From Topomyia yanbarensis (taxonomy: Eukaryota; Arthropoda; Insecta; Diptera; Culicidae): a stretch of 64,000 nt of DNA. The DNA is taken from assembly GCF_030247195.1 (NCBI RefSeq), contig NC_080672.1, forward strand, positions 92,638,113 to 92,702,112. Direction: 5' to 3'. The first letter of the stretch is position 1. The number at the start of each line of letters is the position of its first letter. The notes under the pieces were generated by a model. That model ran no database searches, was not told the origin of the DNA, and saw nothing but the letters and a program-made list of their open reading frames with translations. Below, in pieces: positions 32,200 through 44,692 of this stretch. The translations under genes and the position numbers were made by a program.

Positions 32200-32249
32200 A
32201 GAACACGATATCAACTGATCGAAGTGCTAGATGAGTAAGGGAATATATA
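32200..32249 (-). promoter_or_regulatory. TATA box and initiator of gene 2
   Basis: On the minus strand TATATAT begins at 32249. AGTTGATATCGTGTTCT begins at 32216, 33 bp downstream, preceded by TC to give the arthropod initiator TCAGT. The implied leader is 73 nt and, like gene 3, contains a GCCAAT...AAATTT stretch. Confidence 0.78.
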
Positions 32250-32259
32250 GCGTCGTCTC

Positions 32260-33420
32260 TAGTAGTAGTTTTTGGGATCAGGTTTACCATCAATTATCAC
32301 ATGCTCGTTTTTTGCATCATCTTCGAACATTGCTAGGAGTTGTGGACAGCTGACTCATCAATTTACAATGTGTGGGATTTGCAATACTCCTGGTAGTACT
32401 GAATGTAACATACAAATGGACTATATTTAGGTATCACATATTGCGACATATTATCACATATGGCGTAATGTACTTTAAATAGTAGGAAATATTGCGACAT
32501 AAGATTATTATTGACATGACTTCATCGCTTCTGGGTCGCTACTTGTCTAAAAAAATTTCGATTGAACCGAATCAATCAACCACGGCATGCGTACAGTGTC
32601 ATGAAGCTAAATTCGTCCTATGTAGTGGTTTTTCATTATGTTGTCCTAAACATGGCGAAGAAATGTTATTAGGACCATTCGGTGTTGTAAATTGCTTGTT
32701 GTTCCTTACCTGCCAAAATTGACCGGTTTCGGGTTTTTAAACTAATACCAAACTATTTTAATTTTCGTTTTTTCGGTTCAATGGTATCATATTACAACCA
32801 TTTCAAATTGTAATGCAACCCTTTAAATAAGCAAAGTTGTGATATTTTTTCTAAGAATATTAATAGGTTGACAAAATTGTATTATGTGGAACATTAGGTC
32901 CCACTATATGGCCATTTGATCTGTGTTACATAGCTCTTATCGCATAATTGCTGGTGGCGCCAATTGAAGTACGAACCAGCTTAGCGAAGATTGAGCGACC
33001 AACCCCGGTGGGATCTTTGGTCGTATATTGACAGGGAAAAGATTCAGAACGTATATTCTCCATATTATGACTGACAGCGTCTGTCCCAGAGCGGGCGGTT
33101 TAAGGAGAAATATTATAACAGTTGTATCATCATTTATATTCAAGCATACCCATCGCGAGGTTAGATATCGCAGCCATGGTAAACCGATGAGTCAATTAAC
33201 CAAACAATAATCTCGAAAAATGTAATTAATTTACATTTTTTTAATTTATTCATTACAGAAAGCTGACATGCATAGGTTTAAGGGGATCCTCTTATATAAT
33301 TGTGGCAAAAAGTACCTAATGCTTAATCATATTTTTTTTTAAGTAGTAAAATGACTTAGACATGTGCGCTATTCTGCAAAATGTTTATTAAGGTTTCATC
33401 TATAAAATAAAAAACCTGTT
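32260..33420. other. AT-rich intergenic DNA
   Basis: No gene seen. Short repeated phrases such as TATTGCGACATA (near 32440 and 32490) occur. Confidence 0.4.
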
Positions 33421-34996
33421 TTAATCCACCTAGCGGTGCAATTGTGCCTTTCTCAATCATGAACACGAGAATGTTTGTGTTGTTTATATTCATTAAAAGA
33501 AAAGAAATCATTATTCGAGTTCTAAAATTTTGTAAAAGAAAGAAAGAGCCACGGTAATATTGAACTGAAAAAAAGATGCGAAATCGGCAAAGTCCAAAAA
33601 AACAGGTGCGAAATCGGCAAAGTCCAAAAAAGTCGATTTTTACAAAAAAAAAATCGTGATGACATAAAATCTCGACGTTTCATACATTTTAAAGATGTTT
33701 GACATCAAAAGTACGAATTTGATTTCTGAAATTTCATGGGGTCCTCCCTTTGGAAAAAAATTTGAGCTCCGGCTTATATGGGAATTTCATATGTGACCGG
33801 ACGGTTCAGTCTATATTTCCGGAACCATATAAGCGATCCGTGCGAAATTTTGTAGACATCTGTGGGGATATTATAGCTATCATTGTGAAAATCGGCCCAA
33901 CCATTTCCGGGAAACTGATGTGAGCTCATCAATTTTGAAAGATGGCCGCTTTTCCCGGGCACTTCCGGCACCGTCTATGGTGGTCAATGTAGTGAACGAA
34001 AGTTTGGTTGCCCGTCGGTGACCTAGAACAGCAAATTTAAGTTGTTTGAGAGACATTTTAGCGAAATTTTTACCTTTTTTGCTTTCATCGGAGTATCGGT
34101 TTGAATCACAATTTGCTATGTGATCGCACGCCACAACCTGTAACTCCGGAACCAGAAGTCGGATCGGGATGAAATTAAAAAGCCATTTACGGGGACGCAA
34201 TACCTTTCATTTGAGACCAAGTTTAGTTGAATCGGTCTAGCCATCTCCGAGAAACCGATGTGACTGTTATTCTGAATTTAGATACTTCCGCCGGGGCTTC
34301 CGGAACCGATGATGGTGGCCAATGTGGCCAAATAGACTTTGAATGGATGTTAGTGACCTAATACTACAAATCGAAGCAGTTGTGGTCATATTTTGGAAAA
34401 ATTTTCACCTTTATACATTCATTGCAGAATTTATTAAAATCGACATTTTCTGCGTGTTCGTACTCATCACCCTGTAATTCCGGAACCGGAATCCAGATCC
34501 ATTAGAAATTCAATAGCAGCCTATGGGAACGTTGCACCTTTCATTTGAGACTAAGTTTGTCAAAATCGGTTCAGCCATCTCTGAGAAAAATGAGTGACAT
34601 TTTTGGTCACATACACACACAGACGCACATACACACACATACATACATACACTCAGACATTTGCCGAACTCCGGAAAAAGATGTCGTTTGAAAATGAAAT
34701 TCAATAGCAACCTATGGGAATATTATACCTTTCATTTGAATCTTAGTTTGTAAAAATCGGTTCAGCCATCTCCGAGAAACCGATGTGGACCTTTTGTTAA
34801 CAAATCCGCACATACATACATACATACATACATACATACATACATACATACACACATACACACACATACATACATACACACAGATATATTGGCGAACTGA
34901 GTCGAATGTTATATGAGACTCGGCCCTCCGGGCCTCGGTTAGACAGACGGTTTCTAGAGCAATTGCATAACCTTTCTATATGAGAAAGGCAAAAGA
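33421..34996 (+). repeat. Common dispersed repeat, copy 1
   Basis: Begins TTAATCCACCTAGCGGTGC with GTGCCTTTCTC and ends with GAGAAAGGCAAAA, so its edges are short inverted repeats. The inside holds diverged direct repeats of roughly 190-340 bp carrying CGGTTCAGCCATCTC...GAGAAA (near 33893, 34225, 34568, 34757). ACAT/CA microsatellites (about 34612-34652, 34801-34886) and CTCGGCCCTCCGGGCCTCGG lie near the end. I recall this as abundant in Aedes genomes; class unclear. Confidence 0.6.
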
Positions 34997-35210
34997 ATAA
35001 TATTTAATTAGCTTAATCAGCATGAGTTCAATGTTATCTTCATGTGATTATATTTTGAAATGTTGGTGGAATGGGTTTGAAAGTGGAGGGAATGGGGGGT
35101 TAGTAGAGTCCTTCATCTTATTTCGTTATACGGAGTGGATGAAGGAAATGCGGGCGTGAGGGTGGTCCAAGGGGAGTGGAGTGATGAAGGAGGGAGGTGT
35201 AAGGGCAAGG

Positions 35211-35231
35211 CGGGGAGGGGGGGGGGGGGGT
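35211..35231 (+). repeat. Poly(G)-rich tract
   Basis: An almost pure G run inside a purine-rich stretch (35050-35235). It could form G-quadruplex-like structure. Confidence 0.6.
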
Positions 35232-35249
35232 TGTGCGGCGACGCAATAC

Positions 35250-35613
35250 TCAACTGCATATTTTGCCTTCCATTTGAGACTTGGTTTGAGAAAATCGGTT
35301 GTCATCGCCGAAGAACCGATGTGACTTTAATTGTGGAATATGCCCGGAATTCCGGACTTCCGCTTATGGGAGCGTTATACCTTTCAGATGAAACTAAGTT
35401 TGCGAAAATCGGTTCAGCCATCTCTGAGAAAATTGTGTGAGTTTAAATGACACACACACATACACACACACACACATACACACACAGACATTTGCCGATC
35501 TCGACGAACTGAATCGAATGGTGTATGACACTCGGCCCTCCGGGCCTCGGTCAAAAAGTCGATTTTTTCAGTGATTGCATAGCCTTTCTTTATATGAGAA
35601 AGGCAAAAATTTC
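35250..35613 (+). repeat. Common dispersed repeat, copy 2 (partial)
   Basis: Same family and orientation as 33421-34996: TTTGAGACTTGG, TCGGTTCAGCCATCTCTGAG, CA-rich microsatellite (35444-35486), CTCGGCCCTCCGGGCCTCGG and the GAGAAAGGCAAAA end. Lacks the left part. Confidence 0.6.
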
Positions 35614-35924
35614 GAGCGCAAGGTATCAAAAATGGCGTTCAATATATTATATGAATTTTCAATTCCTTTTTCTTTATTTCTAGTGACTCTAATTAACCAA
35701 GGCCCGATCTCAGTAGAACAACTAAAATAACCAACCAAAATAAAAAAAATGTTTCCGTTATTCTCCACTAACAGGAAAATGCGATGTGCGATTATACAAT
35801 AACGTCTGTCTACTGGCTCATATCTGTGATTTTGTGTCTTGTTTTACCGTTTGCGGAAATCGAAGAAACTATTTTAGTACAATGACTTCATTAACCAAAA
35901 TTGTTGGATTATATCCCTGTTTGG
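35614..35924. other. No gene seen
   Basis: Short spacer between the dispersed repeat and a degenerate SINE. Confidence 0.4.
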
Positions 35925-36040
35925 TCGCGATTTGTGCCCGAAAAGGCTAGTTTTGTAAGCCAGTTGTCATATGTTCGAACCTTGATCAGAATTGGTTCTG
36001 GTGGCAGTCAGTGGGATCGTTGTACTGATTTTGTCATTAT
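35925..36040 (+). repeat. Degenerate tRNA-like SINE remnant
   Basis: ATATGTTCGAACCTTGATC resembles a B-box followed by SINE body (TTCTGGTGGCAGTCAGTGGGATCG). It resembles the tRNA-like SINE on the minus strand at 44195-44430. The A-box is not clear. Confidence 0.4.
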
Positions 36041-36722
36041 CTTTTTCGTAAATGATGGCCAACAAGTTCTGTCGAAATAGATGGTTAAGTACAGTGTCAT
36101 AATGTAGTGCCAACATTTTGCTCTGCTTTTAGTTTGTCATCGTAGTTTGTAACAAATTGAATCATCGCACTACATGGCAAACGAATCAAATTAAAAACGC
36201 GACTGGCGGGGTAAAACAACGAAACTTAGTTGCTAATTATTGACGCATCGGATAAATTGGAACGATCAGCAACTTGTCATAGCGCGTCAACCGGGCCTAC
36301 CTGCAGTTCTTCAGATAACATCGTTTGCATGAGTGGGAATGTATTTTTGGAACTCTTATGATTTACAGCTGCTAATATAATGTAACAGTGGCGTAGCCAC
36401 TGGTTTTGGTGGTTAACCCCCCACCCCAAAACCAAAATTAATTGAATTAAAAAAAACTACTGGAGGTGACCACTTCAATTTTAAAAGAATATTCAATGTT
36501 TAATATTTAAATAATTATTTTCGAAGTTCATTATCTGATCGTTACATTGAGAACTTAATTTTATAAACACCATGGGGACTTTTGGTAAACTATGGGAATG
36601 GGAAGATCCGTCCGAAAATCTCTAAAATCGTGACCGACCATCTTAGATTCCGATAAAACTTTACAGGTTTAACCGGCATGGAAGACTAAACATTTTCCAC
36701 AGTCAATAAGATTATTTTGACT

Positions 36723-39700
36723 CAAGCGCAATTTTTTAAAAGGGCGTAGACGAGCAATAATTTCAATTTTTTTGCTCTATTACACTATTTTATACAGTAA
36801 AACTATCTGAGAACGAGTTACAGGGAATGAATACTTCTGCACGAAAAAAATACACGGAAAAAAATGTGTCATTTTTCACAAAAACAAAAATTAATGATAA
36901 AATTTCAAATTGCAAAAAAAACACATTTTTTCTAATTTTTTATATTTTGTCAACAAAAACCTAAAGAAAAAGAAACATTTTGAATGTGATTTCATGATGG
37001 AGAAATTATCAGAAAAAAAGTTTTTCTAACAATAACTTTATTCATGTTTTTAAATTTCCTACTAATTGACATACAAAACTGTAATTTTATCACAGAATAT
37101 TATTCTAAACATCATTTTAAATCAAAATGCATTTAACAAATATCTTCCAAAATGCGATAGTTTTCGAGATATTTGGAATTTTGCTCCAACAAGAACAATT
37201 AATTCATATAATTACGTCATTTTTAAAAGTTATTCGCGTTACCTCGCGTTATGTTTATCGTTTTACAGACATAGAAGAAGCTTTTTCAGTGTATTTGGAT
37301 CATGGAAAAACTTAAAATAAAGAAGTTTTCCTAACAACAACTTTTGACAAATTTTCATAATTCATACTATCTGCAGTCAAAACTAGAATTTTAGGTTTGA
37401 ATATGATTCCAAATGCCATTTTAAATCGAAATTATTATAACAGAATTTTTCTGAAATGTAGTAGTTCTTCAGATATTTTAAATTTTGTTTCAACAACCCA
37501 ATTATTTTGTTTTATTACGACTTTTTCAGAAGTTATTCGCGTTTCTCTATCAACAGCAATTAGTTTTTCGTAAGGCCCATAACATTTCATGTAACTTTCC
37601 CATTGACATCAAGGCGATATTGTAAACAATTTGAAAGCTATAGAAAAACAACCAAAGTATTATTCAACCATAGGATCTGATGACTAAACTATACAGGGTG
37701 TTTGGTTCATGGTTGAGAACCTCTCGGGGGTGATAGACTGTCATATTTGGAGAAAAAAATTGTTCTATACATACCATCAAATCTTAATCGTTACAGAGTT
37801 ATTGAATTTTTTGTGTAAAAAACTTATTTGTCTTAATATACCTCTAACTCAAAAAGTATACTTTGTATTTCAAATATTTTAGGTCCACTGGGAAGGTAAG
37901 CAAATTTCGCATTGAGTGATGCCCTCACATGTTTCAGTTAATGTGTTTAAGTAGGCTTTTCAAAGTAGTTTATTGAAAATTAAACAATTTTAATCGATTT
38001 TTCGTTCATTTCTTGAAAATCCTAATAGTTAACCTCATCATTTTAATAATCCAGATAGTTAGCCTTGAAGAGCTGCATATTTCGTTCTTTGACATGATAC
38101 ACTTACCTTTTCTTATTTTCATGAGATTCATTTTCATTCAGCTTGGATATTTTTATCTCATTTTCACTAATACCAGCTCTAATTGAAAAAGTATGGCACT
38201 TATTGTACTTTTTTTCTTTTTATTCGAAAGCCAGGAAAATTTTGCAGAAAAAAATGTATTAATACTTTTAAGTTAACTGAATTTAGTATTCTTTTAGAAT
38301 TAAATTAGTTTAAAGTTAGTGCTATTAATAGCATTTTCGTTGATTTTCTAAAAATAGTAAATAATAAACATCACTATTATTATCATGGAAATAATGCATC
38401 TCAGCAAGTTCTACAGTTATTTCTTTGACTCCATTCAATTATCTCTTTTGGTTTCGACGCAAAATCGTTTTTATCATATCGTTTCATATGCAAAAATAAC
38501 GATTTCGAACCCACTACATTTGTGGCGAGGCCATGCTGTGTTAACTATTAAATAGCAGCAAAATGAAAAGAGATATAGACAAAGTGTCAAATAAAAATTT
38601 GTAGAGAACATTAGGGGATATTAAATGAACAATACTAACGATAAATTTTGTTGATTAATAATTAGAATAATTAAAACTCTCCAGAAACACAAATTTTGAG
38701 TTATTTCGTTAGTAAAAAATCATTTAGTATACTTAACTAAAAGATATTTGTACATACGCTGATAGGACATTTTCTCAGCTTTCCAATGAAATCTTGTGAA
38801 TAACGATATAATGCATATTTTTTAGATTAGAGTCTTTTAAGCACTTGCAAGTCGGTTACAGGAAAAGTATAGTAATGAAATTACAAACAAATGAGAAGAG
38901 ATAGGAATATGACGTCCAAGAACAAATTATGAATCGTCCTAAAACCCAAATTTTGGATAGTGGATATTGCTATAATCATAATTTATTATTTCGAGAAAAT
39001 TAGCAAAAACCTCCTAAAAACACTAACTTTTAACTACTTTACAGCTAAAAGGTAAATAAAACTAATTAACTAAAAGATATGAGAACACCATTCAATAGGA
39101 AATTTTATCACCTTTCAAATGGAACTAAAAGATTTAAAATACAAAGTATACTTTTAAAGTTAGAGATATTTTAAGATAAATAAGTTTTTTACACAAAAAG
39201 TTCAATAACTCCGTAACGGTTGAGATTAGATGGTATGTGTAGAACAATTTTTTTCTCCAAATATGACAGTCTATCACCCCCGAGAGGTTCTTTACCATGA
39301 ACCAAACACCCTGTATAGTTGAATTATATTTTGGTTGTTTTCATGTAGCTTTCAAATTGTTTACAATAACGCCTTGATGTCAATGGGAAAGTTACATGAA
39401 ATGTTATGGGCCTTACGAAAAACTAATTGCTGTTGATGGAGAAACGCGAATAACTTCTGAAAAAGTCGTGAGAAAACAAAATAATTGGGTTGTTGAAACA
39501 AAATTTAAAATATCTCGAGAACTACTACATTTCAGAAAATTTTTGTTGTAAGATTTTTGATTTAAAATGGTGTTTGGAATCATATTCAAAAATAAAATAG
39601 TTTTGACTGCAAATAGTATGAATTATAAAAATTTGTCAAAAGTTGTTGTTAGGAAAACTTTTTTATTTAAAGCTTCTCCATGATCCAAATACACTGAAAA

Positions 39701-40292
39701 GGCTTCTTTTATGTCTGCAAAACGATAAACATGAGACTTTGGACAATTTATGATGGGGTAACGCGAATATCTTTTAAAAAGGAAATAATTACATGAATTA
39801 ATTGTTCTTGTTGGAGCAAAATTCCAAATATCTCGAAAACTATCGCATTTTGGAAGATTTGTTAAATGCATTTTGATTTAAAATGATACTTAGAATTATA
39901 TTCTGTAATAAAATTACAGTTTTGTATGTCAATTAGTATGAAATTGTATGAAAACATGTATAAAGTTATTGTTAGAAAAACTTTTTTTCTGATAATTTCT
40001 CCATCATGAAATTACATTCGAAATATTTCTTTTCTCCTTAGGTTTTAGTTGAAAAAATATAAAAAATTAGAAAAAATGGGTTTTTTTGCAATTTGAATTG
40101 TTAACATAAATTTTTGTTTTTGTGAAATATGACACAACATTTTTTTCAGTGTATATTTTTCATGCCGAAGTATTCATTCCTTGTAACTCGTTCTCAGATA
40201 GTTTTACTGTATAAAATAGTGTAATCGAACAAAAAAAAAATTAAAAATATTGCACGTAGAAACGTCTGCGCCCTTTTGAAAAATTACCCTTG
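36723..40292. repeat. Large inverted repeat (foldback) element
   Basis: Two arms, about 36723-37880 and 39125-40292, are inverted copies around a spacer of about 1.2 kb. In the best-matched stretch (ACAGGGTGTTTGGTTCATGG on one strand) about nine in ten bases agree; further in they fade. Each arm contains two diverged tandem units of about 300 bp (left arm 37017-37235 and 37327-37545), sharing TTTTCTAACAA..., CATTTTAAATC and AGTTATTCGCGTT. The spacer is AT-rich and non-coding. The transcript of either strand would form a long hairpin. Confidence 0.85.
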
Positions 40293-41119
40293 TTTTTTAT
40301 TCAATTCGTTTATTTGATAAGGCACGTTAGCTTAAAGGTGCCATTTTTTCATTGTTTTACATTTTGAATTTCTTATAACTAGGGGGTTACACATTTCAAT
40401 ATCATTTTGTTTTTATATAATGAAACAAAAAAACTTTACAACTAACCTATACATAAACAAGAGGGGATAATATAATATTCGTAAGATTCGGGGGACGGGC
40501 CATTTTGTGTGTTCTTTGTATAGCAATGCACTTAATGATTTTTAGAAGGGGGATTGTTGGAGCAATTAATTATTATTTAAGCGGAACATTTTACAAGCAT
40601 ATTAACTAGAAATATTTAGAGGGAGTGGTTCAATTTTATTAAAATTAGGGGGATAAATTAGGGCTATTTTAAGTATTGGTACTTTTGGGCATTTCTTAAC
40701 GAGATTAAATATTGATCAACTAAAACTAGAAGATAGGGTTGCACATAAGTTTTGGGAAGATATTCAATGGTAGGAAGGGGGGGGGGCGAAGTCCTACATC
40801 TGTGTATCAGAGACATGGAAGAGAGGGTGGACAAGGCTGGCAGAGGGGGGGGGGGTAGATATAAACTTTCAGTTTCCGGCATCGGGAATCAACGACAAGG
40901 GTTACAGATTCGGATAGATGCATCAAATATTGGGACGCCGGGCGGTCTTCCATTGCCATTGTATTAGAATACTGCCAATACCAGAGAAAATCATGGAGAT
41001 TCATATACCGAACACAAATGTAAAGTTTAGTTCGAATCGACGATGGTCGAATGTCCACCAGTCTAATGAGCGATTTGTAGAAGGTTAATTTCATGCGGTG
41101 TCGATCGAAGAGTTTTTCA
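40293..41119. other. No gene; G-rich runs
   Basis: AT-rich then mixed sequence with two G runs (about 40779-40787 and 40847-40856). No coding or repeat assignment. Confidence 0.35.
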
Positions 41120-42010
41120 AAGCCCAAAGTAACAACGTTCACCTGCTAGAATACGTTTCCAAATTTCTCTTTTGAAGTCATTAATGTGCCTAAATACCCG
41201 AACTCACCAACCAGCTCGAAATCATCGCCATTAATCGATATACTCGGTTGAAGGCGTAACCTTTAACTCTCATGTACTCATGGCACATTTGTGACCAGTT
41301 CAATTCGCTTTGCTTCAACCGTCAATCGGATGTACGTCCGGCGAAGCTAAAAAGCTGAAAGGACTTTTGGAAAACCGTACCACTCGTATCAAACCTCACT
41401 CTTATTATCACACCTTGCCGTAGCCCTTTCCGAATTTCAAAAGGACTCGAAAGTATCTCTAATACTCACAACACATCACTCGATCTATTGTCATTTGTCC
41501 GGAAAATCCTATTTGGGCATCATATGCCAATTTTGTAAGAGCATTTTCAGCAAAGGGATTGCTCGGTAACGGTTACGCTGAACACTCTTTTTACAGATGG
41601 GACATACTACTTCCTCCATTCAATCCTTCGGTGAAATCTGTTTCTCCCAGATCTTCAAAACCACCCAGTGGAGTGCTCTACCCAACGCCTCTCTAACATG
41701 TATTAGCAGCTCACATGGCAGTTGATCATTGCCGGCGGCTTTATTAGTCTTCAACCGTCCGATCTTAGGTAGATCCAGTGCAGGGAATCTGTAGTTGGCT
41801 GTGCATGTCCCCAGGCTGATTCTTGCGATACTCTCGTCGTCTACTGCTATTTCGATATTCGTCATAATACACTTATCGATCAGCTTACACTCGATCGTGC
41901 GATTTATCAACTCTTCGAATTTTCGTAACTCTGTACAGATGCTCCATCGCCTCGGTATCCCGATCTTCCTATAGACGATTCCGTATCTATATTCGCACTG
42001 CGGAAGGTGC
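41120..42010 (-). pseudogene. RTE-clade (JAM1-like) RT fragment
   Basis: The minus-strand translation has LKTNKAAGNDQLPCELL and KIWEKQISPKD near 41740-41620, then INGDDFELVGEFGYLGTLMT near 41270-41175. These correspond to RTE-type 'LKNNKAAGkDgLpaEL', 'kiWe.e.mP.dW' and 'ingddfEvV.eF.YLGslvt'. Many stops and frameshifts. The order is correct for one element on the minus strand; 3' parts are missing. Confidence 0.65.
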
Positions 42011-42439
42011 GAACATTTGTGATGCTGGAGAAGAAGTTTCCGTTCATTAGAACGTGGATTTGGTCCCCAGTTTGTTAATCAGGTGATCTCAAGGGTGTCG
42101 GTGATGAGGAGCTTCACATTCTGCCGCGGACTCCAAATGCGCGTAAAATGCAACTTTCTCGTTCTTGGGTCTCGCTGCGTGAGGGCAGTGTACGTGTAGT
42201 TGCAGAAATGGCCTTTGATCCACACACATTCTTTCGCGTATCGTCTGCTACCTTATAACACAGAGAACAGACATATAAGCTTGAACAAATTTTCCCGAAA
42301 AACCTGTGTAAACATTTAAATGAAAATACGTTGAAAATCGCCATCGCATACAGGGGCCACATTATGCAACCAATTCGAATCGACTTTTTCATACAAGCTC
42401 GCATACAATGAACCTTTCGTTTCGAGATGCGTAATGTCA

Positions 42440-42620
42440 CCCCAGGTTTGCATGCGTGATTCACCATTGTATCCAGGTTTGCATACAAGTCCCGTATAGC
42501 GATAGCTGGCCGATCGAAGCGCCGACCAGTGGCAAGTGGCTACTTGCTGTTGTCATTTTAAAGCGACAGTTTAATTTCTTACACAAGTTGAAAACTTTAC
42601 TTGTATGTCAGTTCTCAGTG
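42440..42620 (+). repeat. Dispersed repeat, copy 2
   Basis: Partner of 3540-3715; see shared blocks there. It lies inside the hAT-like shell. The 42070-42440 sequence has no call. Confidence 0.6.
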
Positions 42621-43397
42621 CTTATAACGCATTGGCGCATCTTGCCCGGCAACTACAAAGCTGATCCCAAATCGTTTATTGTGGCGTCGCTCTAGTAGAA
42701 TGTAACCGCTCGATGCCCGCTTTTCCACATATTTCTTCCAATTTCTTCGCACGGTTGATTTTTCTGGCCGGCTTGTTGGTTTTGACCCAACCTCCCAGTG
42801 GTGGTTATTATTATATTGTGTATTGTACAATAAACATTTGCAAACCAAAATTTCGGACCCCCTCCGAATTTTTTTCTGGATCCGCCCATGCAACTTCCTG
42901 TCTCGTCTAAGAACAGCCGTGCGGGAGTCGTATTCTGTTCTATCTACGGTAGGGTTATAGCGCCCCATGCCCATTCGCACTTTCTCATTTCGCTTCTACT
43001 GCAGAAGGCGGTAGTACCCAGTCGATGTTGATCTACAGATTAAATGTCATCAATAGACGCACAGGGAAGCATGAGATAGAAACTTGTGAACACTAGGAAG
43101 TATTTGACGACCAACCTTCGATGTTATGGTTTCGAAATTATGTGACCGTAAAGTTATTGAACATATATTCCACTTTGAAAGTGTATATTCTTTGATTTTA
43201 TAACAATTTATAAAAGAAAGTTATCTATGAAAGCAATTCTTCATTATTTTCTCTCATTTGTAGAATGGAATGGTAACTGCTGAACTGTTTTTGATTTGAA
43301 GTTTCAATATTTTATCAAATTTACATTATATTGAAGCAATTTCGAAAATCAATCGTTTTTCGTCAACCCCCCTATCAAATTTCTGGCTATGCCACCG
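42621..43397. other. Inner right part of the hAT-like shell
   Basis: No gene. The terminal part after about 43320 leads to the inverted end. A few short frames have no recognisable motif. Confidence 0.4.
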
Positions 43398-43405
43398 TAA
43401 TGTAA

Positions 43406-44194
43406 ATAAATATTATGATGTTTTGATGGACTATTTTGACAACTGTACTATTGCTAGTGGCAGTTCAAACTGGATTCTAACCGCACTACACACTTACCAT
43501 TCTTTTTTTTAATTCTTTTCATAGACTGGTTAGTTCGACTGGTCTGTCTATGAAAGTATCATCTCTATCACTTGAAATACATGTGTTTTGACAGCTCGCA
43601 GTTTTAAGATCACTCGCACATTGTAAGTGCGGAGTCCAGGTTAGTGGGAAGTCTGCAGTATCAATGCTAAAACAATGAATGTTGACAAATGTCAACAAGA
43701 CATAATGGGAAGCTTCTGAAAGATAACACGGTGCCACAGTGATTTTGTAGTTCTCAAGAGACCTGGTATAGGTTGTAGATCTCATCAAATGCAACACAAG
43801 TTACACACACACCCTCAAAATCTTGAATCGTAGCAAAAAAAAATCGAGGCTTTCGGCACTAAAAAAATTTCATTTTTCTACCATTTTCAATTGTTAGCGT
43901 GTTCTGGAATAAATTTTGGGGTGAAGACATAGCCTTTCTTTATATAAAAATGACCAAAATCTGGAGTAAAGAAATAATCCCTCGGGATTACGTTATTGAA
44001 GAATAGTGTCTTAAGCAATGCCAATTCTTAGTATCTAGGCCTTTATATGGTTGCATCTAAGTAGTTTGGAAACCGGCCGCTACGGCGGCGCTTTACTTAA
44101 CTTTTTAGCGAGGTATGATAGAAGGAAGGTATCTTCGTAGATCACATTCCCTGTGGGTAGGTCAGGCATCTACAACAGATAGGATACGATTCAT
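43406..44194. other. No gene seen
   Basis: Near 43938 CATAGCCTTTCTTTATAT recalls the end of the common dispersed repeat, but only this fragment is present. Confidence 0.35.
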
Positions 44195-44430
44195 CATGTT
44201 ACTTTCGACCGACAATAGCAAAAACAAAGCAAAGTCTCGCTACTACATTCCGTTGCGGAACTTGACCTTCTGTTGCGACAGACTTCGCAACCGATTCTTA
44301 TTAGTTTACGGAACAATTGCAGGGCTACTACTAACCACTGAGAATTCTTCCCGGGTCGAGCTCGAACATACGACGATTGGGCCTGTGGGACCAGCGCCTT
44401 GCTCTCTAAACCAGTAGACCAGGGCGAATA
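44195..44430 (-). repeat. tRNA-like SINE
   Basis: On the minus strand GCCCTGGTCTACTGGTTTAG (A-box-like) is followed by AAGGCGCTGGTCCCACAGGC and TATGTTCGAGCTC (B-box-like, around 44357-44370). This matches the layout of tRNA-derived SINEs. The 3' limit is not fixed. Confidence 0.55.
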
Positions 44431-44692
44431 GCATGTTATTTGCAAAAATTAACCGGTATTTTCCATTATAATGATTTAGCACTCAGCTTCTGAGTTGTTT
44501 GTAATCACGCTAAAATAAAAAGTGAACATAAACAAACCATTTCGGCACACTTTTGCAGACGTGCGTTCAGCTAGAATATAAGACGATTTGGTTGACAGAA
44601 CAGCATATATTATTTCGTTGCCACAAGTCAAGATCACGCCACTGTCAAAACATCCACAAAATGTGATTGGAATGGCAACTCTAGACAAAATT

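Larger units (their letters stand above)
36378..43405. mobile_element. 7-kb hAT-like shell with 8-bp duplication
   Basis: The left end CAGTGGCGTAGCCA (36386) and, inverted, CGGTGGCATAGCCA (right end at 43397) are flanked by identical TAATGTAA at 36378-36385 and 43398-43405. C-rich runs follow inside both ends. An 8-bp duplication with CAGTGG-type ends is the hAT signature. No transposase frame is present. The inside holds a large inverted repeat (36723-40292), an RTE fragment and a dispersed repeat. It is best read as a non-autonomous or dead hAT that later collected other elements. Confidence 0.75.

Noticed and set aside
34801..34890. CRISPR-like or satellite array
   Set aside because: Simple ACAT/CA microsatellite within a dispersed repeat; no spacers.
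44340..44430. Possible minus-strand tRNA
   Set aside because: Same reasoning: tRNA-like head with a long non-tRNA body; no cloverleaf can be closed.
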